DNA from: a virus
Reading direction: 5' to 3' (one strand)
Virus record (IMG/VR): IMGVR_UViG_3300028196_000027
Span: 1-41,145 of that record
DNA length: 41,145 nucleotides
The position numbers and the translations under genes are program-made. Positions within the stretch are counted from its first letter, which is position 1. Every line of letters begins with the position of its first letter. Shown piece by piece: positions 20,601 through 27,112 of this stretch. The notes under the pieces are model-generated. The model saw only the letters and a list, made by a program, of their open reading frames with translations. It ran no database searches and was not told where the DNA came from.

Positions 20601-20693
20601 ACCATCTAGTATGGTAAAAGATGATACCCGATATTCAGCATCAAAATTTGGTGTAAATACTGCACCTGAACCTGGAATTACTCTAGTTGTCAT
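11658..20693 (-). CDS. giant repeat and beta-propeller virion protein, 3011 aa
   Basis: The start is ATG at 20693, thirteen bases after the previous stop. Domain order by eye: residues about 1-750 are beta-rich with recurrent G-x-G-Y strands (DGGTGYASTDPP, QQSGSGYRSAPQVEV). Residues about 950-1905 hold eleven modules of about 75-90 aa, each with one F/Y-T/S-C-x-x-D motif and usually a YPRP motif. Residues about 1940-2080 contain short H-T-F-V repeats. Residues about 2450-2770 contain seven or eight copies of A-V/I-G-x-x-G-x-I-x-x-S-x-x-G-x-x-W, a BNR-like beta-propeller. The tail includes FGRYSWGKIFDYQNR. No catalytic motif is visible. It lies between LamG and gp8 genes, so I infer a long baseplate-attached host-contact protein. 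The ORF is intact. Confidence 0.9.
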   Translation of the reverse strand: MTTRVIPGSGAVFTPNFDAEYRVSSFTILDGGTGYASTDPPKIEVLGTKTPLEYGEFYPIIANGAITQIAVLKPGKGYFPAEGTSDTKVGIVTTEYVESSLRVTKFDSNNNPYVSVASTESHVVMYVSSGKGSAIFENGYNRTIEQSGYSGLTAPITPNYSGNQNRFWGFFDPFPSYFTTGLGTDAKFNAFIVYDSFTGDAISTSLVLRSGGLKYSIGDQVSISGTYFGGNTPANDISFTVSNTTNTRVGAEANNNYVGVPGETVLGTGSGVILTLTRDSLGDIDEIEVTNGGAGYALTSIIGISGTYIGGITPGDDLKLAPEVLGADSIPSVSYIQKTDDNGFRVTGLSTGSPFITLRNFGIGTHSFTYENPNASSIVLVDNIIQSGLFKRDLIRTLTQPININTTTLYLSGITSITSLDTIQVDSEYFDVKDVELNGPNTVEVVRGTMGSEVGYHTVGAAVTVLRGDFNIVRDEINFKSAPFGPIGPEGLEINSSFNGRIFSRQVDYGSSPNDQNVIFDDISTKFVGASSTEFFLTSNTKPLVGIFTDTSAVLIGGIDANLNPLVLINNIPQISGTDFDVDNDRLQLEKGNRIKFLTGTPGAGKISRTVFNSGLGYQRLIGAGGTVVVGAGGTILSVDIQQSGSGYRSAPQVEVESQVGSGASLVANIGVGGVITSIDIIEPGTGYATTLPPKLEISIPTGYSDIPLEYVNSPPGEGTGAKASVVVGNRGDIIGFEMEDPGIYYKIGDRLRLPTSELLTSTDSSTVNVINLLYENTTGITTVITDSPHGLIPDDYLRLSGVAMTCESWSGFTTFTINSFKYEETAGICTITTEIPHGLPEGDYIQLEDIRLTCISDYSGITSTIFPYPAGINTFGDAYPQSSPNTLGGTYNVFRSITGTSGTTIVFNAGISTIAHFYESGSLIQNITPTDAYYDPLSGEFTVTSIGHTVTTDNRIQLLEGGFAFTCSMDNNATEHYLPESDHFAIGRLLQVTGVTTDTFTAYVGAAGAGDFYTPSNAVYNTSTGDITLTLGNHNVSMGDTIFIQDNALTFTCDMDANQAQKTYPRPGIDPFANRGIEVTGIAGTTVTINVGSAGDNLYLTPTDANYNPVTGDMTVTVGQHGLSVGRNVVLVDNSFTFTCALDGHGTQHNYPRPGIDPFAGKSIPITNVGLTKHTVTNATYNPTLGVISFNIPKHGFNNSDYVKVYDNSLQFTCDLDGNSSIKAYPRPNYDYPSGRWMIISNRTDDTFEINVGVSTYTGNHTFISADPYGLVHQDGTFTINVGTGGTDTSEHIFVSAASDAIEHRPQANHTFIGASTNSIARNPSRYFTPYNATYNPISGDAVLEIGKHPFTKGEGIVLRPNSLSFTCDMDNNQSVKSYPRPGIDPFASRSIPVKDFTPTTITLNVGASGPNKYFTPTDANYNPATGDLTVTVGQHGLGVGRNVVLGNNSFTFTCALDGYATEHTYPRPGSDPYAGRSIAITSVGVTTHTATDAPYNAASGVVTLEVVGHGFNSGDYVLIEDNSLRYSCDLDGNSQWKYYPRPNYDYPSGRWIPIFNVTNDTFDITVGNSSYTGNHTFISATADGIKKQDGTFTINVGDSGNGPIARFTPSDATYNPATGDFVITLNGHSLTTSNTISFAPESFVFTCDMDGNKTEHALPEIGQPAYENILGITTTTTNTITVNVGASGTDVEFTPTDAVYDTASGDLILIIGNHNLSIGEGVVISDNSLTFTCDMDANQAQKTYPRPGIDPFASRSIPITGTSSTSITINAGVAGTNIYLTPTAVDYSPVTGDMTVTVGQHGLGVGRNVVLEDDSFTFTCALDGHATEHTYPRPGTDPYAGKSIEITSVGLTTHTTTDAPYDAASGVVTLEVVSHGFSNGDFVKISDNALTYTCDLDGNVELKSYPRSGYDYPSGRWLRISNVTSNTFQINVGPSSYTGTHTFIAASSTGKLEHQDGTFTINVGTSSDTSEHIFRVAESGAIKHEPQAAHTFVSAAANSVKHLPQSTHTFVRTSNDSLSVYSESGSPHNFIRSTTNAIKHEPQSNHTFIAGIPYSVRQDIQAPHTFVRSSDDSISVYSYNGTATIGITSTLFPYPGASYNTVGDTFDVFTALDGTEDSKIVINTGISTIAHDYDFGGTVTNTPFTEFVVTVDDAISDKFSGFYPGQFIQFDDVSRLFNGRKKKFTLTVTEGNETKVLSLKTKRESDMKMENNLFVFINDVLQQPYYSYIWNGSRIVFKEAPLRNSKCTILFFRGSDLDVIQVDPPETIKEGDIIQIGENRLDPEDREQFERVVKKIISTDTLDTFTYDSLGINTDPTSERPLRWKKQTQDRIINGVLYSKARPSLRSRVAPITRLIKSVEKDDVELYVNNAFPLFTDVDKLQESLRNINIVKDTPIRPALVESTVNTASSVEALSITDVGSGYDTIVNPVLVISSSLIKRKDPIYIWNGLGGVSDNFNFNAVLLSTPIVAVGSSNILGISTNGTEWQESTIGYGSTEVIDFNSIAFAPTDNFIAVGNTATIVRGSGIGGTSMTWTEMTRLKETFSVTSPTPTITPSSYTGDLNEVIYSTSKDMWIAIGDNRGVFTSSGISSTRFFEKTPPSLGNLNSVAANSTLIIAVGENSSIIYSDNGNIWTQVYGIPSTRNLNHIIWNERDFIAVGNQGTILRSSTGTSDWVRIVPSLIFNFTKIRYEYGMYFALSDSGQLYYSLNLEEWIYRDTNTTAQLTDLRFIPEPPPAELRNPNVPVLSNNGRFVAVGLAGTSIYSEPVYNRATGIATVTDGSVASVTITNPGFGYDLIPSPPVIVESDTIHFETVRSIKVVGDFGLIRNVSVGNSFINFDLESERYDNSSLGIGYSSLNTYGVNFSEIQVGDYFVITESNTVVGQALTGITTYSGGLNNYPESKVGTAQSGGTINGVYRAERITQPESGIGIVTVRCMFAYGSEYSGQPITAFVDTTANTNGIFGRYSWGKIFDYQNRRTFDPKDFIVNNDDGMVGLSTAPQVYRTRTIK
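14470..14860 (-). repeat. coding short H-T-F-V repeats
   Basis: Within the 3011-aa gene, a unit of about 18-24 residues recurs about six times. It has an HTFV/HTFI/HNFI core, then a small-residue stretch and either IKHEPQ or SLSVYS (AAHTFVSAAANSVKHLPQ, STHTFVRTSNDSLSVYS, SNHTFIAG, APHTFVRSSDDSISVYS). Single related units occur near 16745-16840. The regular alternation suggests a beta-solenoid or fibrous shaft. Confidence 0.75.
15430..15494 (-). repeat. 65-bp exact repeat, copy 1
   Basis: This 65-base stretch in the third A module of the 3011-aa gene is identical to 17473-17537 in the first A module. It encodes part of YPRPGIDPFA and the flanking CDMDANQAQKT segment. The second A module (around 16585) is clearly diverged, so the identity points to recent conversion or duplication. 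Confidence 0.85.
17473..17537 (-). repeat. 65-bp exact repeat, copy 2
   Basis: Partner of 15430-15494, about 2.0 kb away in the same orientation and frame. Recombination between the two copies would remove 2043 bases (681 codons, in frame), leaving a shorter but intact protein. Confidence 0.85.
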
Positions 20694-20706
20694 TTTTTAT
20701 TACTTA

Positions 20707-22272
20707 TTACTTGTTATAAACACCACGAGGGAATAATAAACCCGTTAAGGGCCTTCTTCCTGTCAGGTATCCTGGAACTGCTTCTGTGACACCGAATTCT
20801 GTTGCCACACCAATACTTGCCACACCTTCTGTCTCTATAGAGTCTCTTATGTATACTCTATTCGCATTAGAGAAGACTTCATAATCACTAAAACATCTAT
20901 CACTGTACGCACGTATGTATGCAACTTTTCCATATAGATGTTCATCATTATCTATAGAGTCTCCAATTGTAGTTGTTAGACCTTCAGTTGTATGTAGTGT
21001 CCTATCTCTATTTGCAACCTGTACACCATTCACATACAGTTTTAACGTAATGGTATCATAAGTAACAGCAATGTGATTCCATGAATTTGCCACTAATTCA
21101 GTATCATATGATAGTGTTTGTAAACTAGATATTGATGCTGTAGTTTGGTAAGCAAACTGCACCCTTTTCCCACTATTTCTTATCCTCAGTCTATAGTTCA
21201 TTGGGCTTGTTCCATCACTAGGATCTTGTGCAAGAATCATACCAAAACTATCACTAGGTGAATCACCAGACCAATAAAGCAAGGTTTCGATAGTGAATTT
21301 ACCATCAGTTAAATTTAACCTTTTGTTTGGGTAATATGGAATAGTTCTAGAGTTTTCATATATTTCCTGAGATGATAATCCTCTTCCAGTGTAAATCCGT
21401 ACAAGAGGAATAGCTCCCTCAAATGATTGACCACTAGATGCAGAATATCTTCCAATTTCTAGATGGTCACGTCTCATTAAGACATTTGAAGAATAAGATG
21501 TTGTCTCTAAAGAGTGTTTTACACTATCAATATATAATTCTACTATAGAACCCCTCCTAGTAAACACAATGTGATGCCATTGATTTAAATTAAGGGCAAT
21601 TGGATGTGCTAATGAAAATTCAGCATTATTCATCTGGACAACAACTTGTCTTGCACTATTGACGAAAATTATAAAATTATTTCTATTTCCATCATCTACT
21701 TCAGACCAACATGAAATTAATGCAGATGGATAAGTTGCATCTGGAGTTCCTGTCATATAAACAATAGTTTCAAATGCAAAATCACCAAGTAAATCAAAGT
21801 CAGGATCTATTGGAATTCTTGCATATCCATTATCGGTAAAAATCATTTGGGAATTTGCGAAAGCATAATTCCCAATCAGTGTCGCATTATTTTCACGTCC
21901 ACTTATATCTGTCCAAGTATTACCACCACCATAAGAAGAAGAATTAGTAGAATCTAAATGCAAAACTAACCCTTCTTCAACAATTGAAGTTGTTGAAGTT
22001 TCAATTCCACTTGACGTATTTCCATTAAAAACTAATGTTGATATAAAATCAACCTCTTCACGAACAACATTATTAAAGTTGAAATCTGTTTTTGATTCTC
22101 CTTGGTCAGGGATAAAAGTTACTGCAGCACCAATTACTCCATAGTTTGCATCAATATTTAATACCGCATTATCTAAAGTTGCACCATCAAAACTTACTTG
22201 ATCATCTGATAGTTTAGTAGTTAAACCAAAGGGAACTGCACCATTTAAAGCCGCAAAACTAAAATCTGGCAT
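20707..22272 (-). CDS. LamG/concanavalin-like double-domain structural protein, 521 aa
   Basis: Two laminin-G/concanavalin A-like lectin folds are visible. The first (about residues 100-300) has GLVLHLDSTNSSSYGGGNTW, WTDISGRENNATL, FETIVYM, NQWHHIVFTRRGSIVELYID and IPLVRIYTGRGLSSQEIYEN. The second (about 310-480) has FTIETLLYWSG, NSWNHIAVTYDTITLKLYVNG and GKVAYIRAYSDRCFSDYEV. The paired 'W-H-h-V/A' and 'L-Y-V/I-N/D-G' motifs are the family hallmark. These domains often bind carbohydrate, so receptor or capsular-sugar binding is plausible. ATG overlaps the previous stop by one base (TAATG), and AAGGAG lies seven bases upstream: the best ribosome binding site in the block. The function is inferred. 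Confidence 0.88.
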   Translation of the reverse strand: MPDFSFAALNGAVPFGLTTKLSDDQVSFDGATLDNAVLNIDANYGVIGAAVTFIPDQGESKTDFNFNNVVREEVDFISTLVFNGNTSSGIETSTTSIVEEGLVLHLDSTNSSSYGGGNTWTDISGRENNATLIGNYAFANSQMIFTDNGYARIPIDPDFDLLGDFAFETIVYMTGTPDATYPSALISCWSEVDDGNRNNFIIFVNSARQVVVQMNNAEFSLAHPIALNLNQWHHIVFTRRGSIVELYIDSVKHSLETTSYSSNVLMRRDHLEIGRYSASSGQSFEGAIPLVRIYTGRGLSSQEIYENSRTIPYYPNKRLNLTDGKFTIETLLYWSGDSPSDSFGMILAQDPSDGTSPMNYRLRIRNSGKRVQFAYQTTASISSLQTLSYDTELVANSWNHIAVTYDTITLKLYVNGVQVANRDRTLHTTEGLTTTIGDSIDNDEHLYGKVAYIRAYSDRCFSDYEVFSNANRVYIRDSIETEGVASIGVATEFGVTEAVPGYLTGRRPLTGLLFPRGVYNK

Positions 22273-24224
22273 TATACACTCCTTCCACAGAATAGAATTC
22301 CTTTTGTACTACCACTCTGATTATAAGAACCCTGGATAACTGTATATTGCTCAGAACCACCAATCGTAATAGTATCCCCTTGTTGAATATTTACACCAGG
22401 AACATTATAATAAAAATCAATTAAAACAAAGTCATCTGGTATATAGTAAGGAACAGGCATAAATTTTGCAGATAATGGTATTCCTTTAATTACTGCATTA
22501 AAATCCAAGTCACTAGATAATCTACCTATATTATCATATGTGCTTGAATTGCTTTGATAAGTTTTTGCTCTTGAATCTCTCGATGAATCTCTATAATATG
22601 CTCTGACACTAATGTCAGTAGCAGCAACTCTATATGTATCCAAAGTATTTGACCGATAATATGTATCATCAAAGCAACTATATGTCTGAGAACCTGGTGC
22701 ACTACCACCCGTCAGCACATAAGCATAACCAAACTCAGCACTTTTTTTTGCTGGATAGCTTTTATATTGGCTTGACCATTCTTTTGCAGTTCCCACCAGG
22801 AAATTTCTAAATGTAAGTACAGGTTCATTATCATCAGTTGTTGGGAAAATTTCAGTATATCCACTTAAAAATACGTTATCTAAATCCCATACTGAAGTTT
22901 CATAATTATGAAGGAAGAATGTTGCTTTTGTTCTATCTCTTAGTTTTGATGCGGCAGCAGTAGGTATGTTGAACGATAATACAGCAAAATTGGGGTCAAT
23001 GGATGAACGGAAGAGATTTAAATCTAATTGTCTACCTGTAACTCCGCCAATGTTTAATTTATCAGATCCATTATCTGGATGAATTTCCGCCATTCTATCC
23101 ATATAAACTGGAGAGGAATGCTGATCTCTAATATTAGCATATGAAATATCAGCATTAGGATTTCCACCTAATCTTTTCCCATAACCATGTCCAGTTCCAT
23201 ATCTGTAAGAATTACTATCAGAAGATCTAAACTTATCAGGGAAAAATGAAGAACCACTCCAAAGACTTAGATATGTATTAGTGTCATTAAATCCAAATAT
23301 ACGGTAAGTTGAACCATAAGTTTTAGAAGCATTTATTGTTTGCTTCAATACACCCCATGGTTCGGAAGTATCTGTAACATCTTTTGAATAAAATCCCGAA
23401 CTACCACCATAACTATTAATTGTAATACCAGAAGGTGCTGGGTCAACTACAATTGTCGGATTGAATGAACCATAACTACTCCAATCATCATTAACAGTAT
23501 ATTCTCCTCTTTGACCTGGTAATGGAGTCCATCTTGTTATGTCACCACTACTACTGGTATTTCTTTGGTTAATAACATTAAAAACTAAACCTTCAAAATA
23601 CGGTTCTACTACCGCATAATAAGTTCTGAAATTTTCATCAAAATGTGCTCCAGACTGAATAATACCGAGACCTCTCCCTGACCTATTTTCAAATGTTAAA
23701 GTATCACCTTCTCTAATTGTAATAGTTGCATTACTACCCGTAACAAAACCATTTCTATCTGTACCTTCTGTGTCATAATTTCCAGTAACAGTTATACCAT
23801 AACCTAAACCACCACTAATTTCACCAGCAATTACAACCGTTACTTCAATATCTGTAGCACCATTAGCAGAACCACCAATATCTTCTGCTGATAACGTTAC
23901 CGTGTCACCTGGAGCATAATTTGTTCCTGGTCTATTTAAAGTTACATATCCAACATCTTCTTCTCTTCCAACACGAAAAGATGCCCCACTTCCTATACCA
24001 GATGTTGAAATTGGTCTAACATCCTCATAATAATAGATATTGCTATCACCAGATAACGTACCACCACCACTAAATGATGTAATGCCACAAATAAGACCAC
24101 TTTCGGCATCACCATGCCAATCTAACCAAATAAAAGCATCTTCTAATTGATTAATAACATCCACTCCCGACCAAGATCCTAAGTCTTGAGCATTTATCGT
24201 AACTCTGTGTGTAGAAATTGCCAT
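22272..24224 (-). CDS. virion structural protein, 650 aa
   Basis: I recognise no named family with confidence. The protein begins MAISTHRVTINAQDLGSWSG and has a glycine-tyrosine strand pair (TLNRPGTNYAPGDTVTLS) like those of its giant neighbours. Next comes ATITIREGDTLTFENRSGRG, faintly reminiscent of cupredoxin-like beta-sandwich segments. The central and C-terminal parts are unusually rich in Tyr and Ser (YSCFDDTYYRSNTLDTYRV) and end NIQQGDTITIGGSEQYTVIQG. No coiled coil or membrane segment is seen. The ATG is eight bases after the stop of the fibre-like gene, with GAGG overlapping that gene's end. Context implies a fibre or baseplate accessory protein. Confidence 0.8.
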   Translation of the reverse strand: MAISTHRVTINAQDLGSWSGVDVINQLEDAFIWLDWHGDAESGLICGITSFSGGGTLSGDSNIYYYEDVRPISTSGIGSGASFRVGREEDVGYVTLNRPGTNYAPGDTVTLSAEDIGGSANGATDIEVTVVIAGEISGGLGYGITVTGNYDTEGTDRNGFVTGSNATITIREGDTLTFENRSGRGLGIIQSGAHFDENFRTYYAVVEPYFEGLVFNVINQRNTSSSGDITRWTPLPGQRGEYTVNDDWSSYGSFNPTIVVDPAPSGITINSYGGSSGFYSKDVTDTSEPWGVLKQTINASKTYGSTYRIFGFNDTNTYLSLWSGSSFFPDKFRSSDSNSYRYGTGHGYGKRLGGNPNADISYANIRDQHSSPVYMDRMAEIHPDNGSDKLNIGGVTGRQLDLNLFRSSIDPNFAVLSFNIPTAAASKLRDRTKATFFLHNYETSVWDLDNVFLSGYTEIFPTTDDNEPVLTFRNFLVGTAKEWSSQYKSYPAKKSAEFGYAYVLTGGSAPGSQTYSCFDDTYYRSNTLDTYRVAATDISVRAYYRDSSRDSRAKTYQSNSSTYDNIGRLSSDLDFNAVIKGIPLSAKFMPVPYYIPDDFVLIDFYYNVPGVNIQQGDTITIGGSEQYTVIQGSYNQSGSTKGILFCGRSV

Positions 24225-24231
24225 TTGTTAA

Positions 24232-27081
24232 TTAAACCTCTAGTGGGAGAATAGTTAAGTTTGCCGTAATATTTTGAGTTGAACCAGAAAGATTCTTAAT
24301 TGATGCATATATTGTTGTATTTGCTGGATCCATCAGATTACCACCCATTGTGAATGGGGAAATTATTTGTTCTGTAGAAATTCCAGTAGTTACAACTTCA
24401 GCAATCACCCCACTGCCAGGTGTTGGGTCATTCCCAAGACCTCTATTAATATCATTGTCTCTTGATGTGCTATCAGTATATAGTCGTATCCAACCTGTGG
24501 TAGATAGACCAACATGCATTAATGCATAAGATTTATATCCTGTTATATCTATATTACCAATACTCTCATCTGCAATAGAAGTAGTTGAACCAGATACAAC
24601 TACTCTTGAACCACCAGAACCACCTGATGCAGTGACTGTGGCAATACCACCACTAAGTTCAACTGATAATCCTGTTCCCAAATCAATTGTGGTAGCAGAA
24701 CCTACAGGGAATCCGTTACTTTCAAGTGCGATACCAGTACCTGATGCCACAATCCCAGTCAATAGAGAACCATCAATTGCTGGTAGAGTACCAGTTAGTT
24801 GTGATGATGGTAGATTAGTTAAGTTTGCACCTGAACCACTGAAAGTATTTGCAGTAACTCCGCCAGTTGCAGTAATAGAACCAGTAATGTCAACGCCAGA
24901 ACTAGAAGTTTCAAATTTCTTGGAGTTGTCGTAATAAAGTTCTACTGAACCATTTACTACTCCTTTAAGGTATGGTTCATTATTAGTATTATTTCTTAAA
25001 TATAATTCGTCAGAATATAAACTTAAAGAAGATGTCTGTTGTCTAATGTAACCATTGACACCATCACTCTTGATTTCTAAATCATTGCCAGCACCAAAAT
25101 ACAAACTATTACTATCACCAAGATATACATTACCTTGGAATGTAGAAATACCTTGGAATGTAGAAACACCAGAAACATTTAATTGAGTTGCAGTTGCAAC
25201 TCCAAGTGTTGATATGCCACTTACATTTAAATTGGAAATATTTAAATCAGAAATGGATACTGTAGCAACACCTGCACTAAGTTCAATATCTAAGTTATCC
25301 GCAAAATTAAGTGTTGCTCCAACACCAATACTAGACCCATTATTTTCCAATTCAATACCAGAACCAACAGCAGTAACCCCTGTTAAATTACTACCATCAA
25401 TAATTGGAAGAATGCCAGTTAATTGCTCTGCATTTAGTTGACCATAAAAACTAGTAGCAGATACAACACCTAAAACACTTAATTCTGTTCTTGCTATTGT
25501 GGTGTTTATACCAGTTTTTCCATTAGAGTCTACAAAATAACGAACATTTCCTTCTCCATCAGATAGTACGATATTATTATCTGAGGTTCTGATGTCTAAA
25601 TCTGAATTTTGACCATCAAAACCACCCAAAATAACATTATAATCACCAGTCATCATTTCACGACCACATCTATCTCCAATGGTGATATTATACTGACCAG
25701 ATGAAACTGACTGTCCAGATAAATCACCAATTGCAATATTATGACCACCACCACTACTTAATGATGAGAGTGCTCTATCACCGAGACCAATATTTCTTGA
25801 ACCACCAGACCCAATATAATCTGCTCCAATTTTTATATTGCTTGATGCTGGAACTTCAATCCTTCCTGAGGAAAGTGTAATATCACTAGTAAATCCTACT
25901 GCACCATCAAATGAGGACTCACCAATGACTGTTAATTTATTTGATGCAGTTGTAGTTCCAATTCCAATATTTCCTAAAGTATTAATACCAGTAGCATTTC
26001 CATTCCAAACTGAGTCGGAGTTTACATCAACTGTTACCTGACCACCATCTATAGTAAGATTTACATTAGCACCACCAACCAGTGTAGTTACAATTCCAGT
26101 TAAATCTCCACCATTACCATAATATGTTGTTGCAGTAACGAATCCTGCAGAGGTAATATCTCCTGCAGAATATAATGCATTTGTTGTAGTAAGACCAACT
26201 ACGTTTAAAGTTCCATCAACTTGACCACCAATAGTAGTTGTTGTGAATTTTCTATCACCATCAAAAAATAATTCAGAACCACCACCAGCATTTGCAGTAA
26301 ATACGTTCCTAGCACCATCACTCATCCTTATAGATGAGTTTGTGTCAATTCTTAAGTCAACTGAGTCATAATAGATTGCGGCACCAGATGTACCAAAGTT
26401 TACTTTTGCCCCATTTTCTATTTGTATTGCCTCATTACCAGCATTAACTCCAGTGACATTGATCCTACCACCCTTTACATGCAACTGACTCGATGTATCG
26501 GGTATAGTTGTGCCAATACCAACTCTGGAAGCAGTGGTAATTCCTGAGAGAGTATCCAACCACTGTGAGGCAACACCGAATCCACCTCCTCCTCCACCGC
26601 CACCACCAGCAATACTAACGGTTGCGATTCCACCAGTTCTTTCAATGGTTACATTAGAACCAGCAACCAGTGAAGTAACTATACCACTAGCATAAGATGC
26701 ATCTCCAACAAATCTTGATGCTGTTATAACACCAACAATAATATCTGGAGAATTAATTAAAGTATCTGCATAAGTAGCATTAGTTGCTAACCCAGCAACA
26801 GTTGAATAATTTGAAACACTGGAAAAACCTGCAATTGTAGTAAAACTAGTGAATCCAGCAGTAGTTGCAAAGGTTGCAATACCAGCATTAGTTGCATAAT
26901 CAGAAAGAGTTGAAACTCCAGCAACAGATGCAAAAGCAATAGAGTTTGTTATCGCATTTCCATCACCTAGGGCAGTATATATTTCATTAAAGTTACTATT
27001 AACTTTAATAGCACCATCTCTAAGGCTATCACCCCCTCCATCATTGGGTAAACTTCCTATGCCTATTGCTTGCTTCGCCAT
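24232..27081 (-). CDS. fibre-like protein with YadA-like head repeats, 949 aa
   Basis: The N-terminus (MAKQAIGIGSLPNDGGGDSL, then KVNSNFNEIYTALGDGN) is a conserved attachment head found on marine T4-like phage fibres. Repeated G-N/S-G-x-x-L-T-G/N-I/L motifs (YGNGGDLTGI, GSNLTGV, GSGANLTNLP) alternate with VGIGTT..S-L-x-V strands, as in trimeric fibres. Residues about 420-500 resemble the YadA/Hia head (ALSSLSSGGGHNIAIGD, SGQYNITIGDRCG, GDYNVILGG). A run of nine Gly (about residues 160-168) is a likely hinge. The C-terminus (ITGYKSYALMHVGLSTTGWI onwards) is a compact terminal domain. I infer a trimeric tail or baseplate fibre. A late-promoter-like site lies just upstream; no ribosome binding site is obvious. 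Confidence 0.88.
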   Translation of the reverse strand: MAKQAIGIGSLPNDGGGDSLRDGAIKVNSNFNEIYTALGDGNAITNSIAFASVAGVSTLSDYATNAGIATFATTAGFTSFTTIAGFSSVSNYSTVAGLATNATYADTLINSPDIIVGVITASRFVGDASYASGIVTSLVAGSNVTIERTGGIATVSIAGGGGGGGGGFGVASQWLDTLSGITTASRVGIGTTIPDTSSQLHVKGGRINVTGVNAGNEAIQIENGAKVNFGTSGAAIYYDSVDLRIDTNSSIRMSDGARNVFTANAGGGSELFFDGDRKFTTTTIGGQVDGTLNVVGLTTTNALYSAGDITSAGFVTATTYYGNGGDLTGIVTTLVGGANVNLTIDGGQVTVDVNSDSVWNGNATGINTLGNIGIGTTTASNKLTVIGESSFDGAVGFTSDITLSSGRIEVPASSNIKIGADYIGSGGSRNIGLGDRALSSLSSGGGHNIAIGDLSGQSVSSGQYNITIGDRCGREMMTGDYNVILGGFDGQNSDLDIRTSDNNIVLSDGEGNVRYFVDSNGKTGINTTIARTELSVLGVVSATSFYGQLNAEQLTGILPIIDGSNLTGVTAVGSGIELENNGSSIGVGATLNFADNLDIELSAGVATVSISDLNISNLNVSGISTLGVATATQLNVSGVSTFQGISTFQGNVYLGDSNSLYFGAGNDLEIKSDGVNGYIRQQTSSLSLYSDELYLRNNTNNEPYLKGVVNGSVELYYDNSKKFETSSSGVDITGSITATGGVTANTFSGSGANLTNLPSSQLTGTLPAIDGSLLTGIVASGTGIALESNGFPVGSATTIDLGTGLSVELSGGIATVTASGGSGGSRVVVSGSTTSIADESIGNIDITGYKSYALMHVGLSTTGWIRLYTDSTSRDNDINRGLGNDPTPGSGVIAEVVTTGISTEQIISPFTMGGNLMDPANTTIYASIKNLSGSTQNITANLTILPLEV

Positions 27082-27102
27082 TATGCACTACACATTTACT
27101 TT

Positions 27103-27110
27103 TATTTATG
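27103..27110 (-). promoter_or_regulatory. late-promoter-like CATAAATA before fibre-like gene
   Basis: CATAAATA on the minus strand lies in the 31-base gap after the 2626-aa gene, 22 bases before the ATG at 27081. This is the same spacing to the start as the site before gp8, which supports a real late promoter. Confidence 0.5.
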
Positions 27111-27112
27111 GT

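Noticed and set aside
11658-20693. Frameshift or fusion of several genes in the 3011-codon frame
   Set aside because: The frame is continuous, repeat spacing is regular, and no internal ATG with a strong ribosome binding site marks a second gene.
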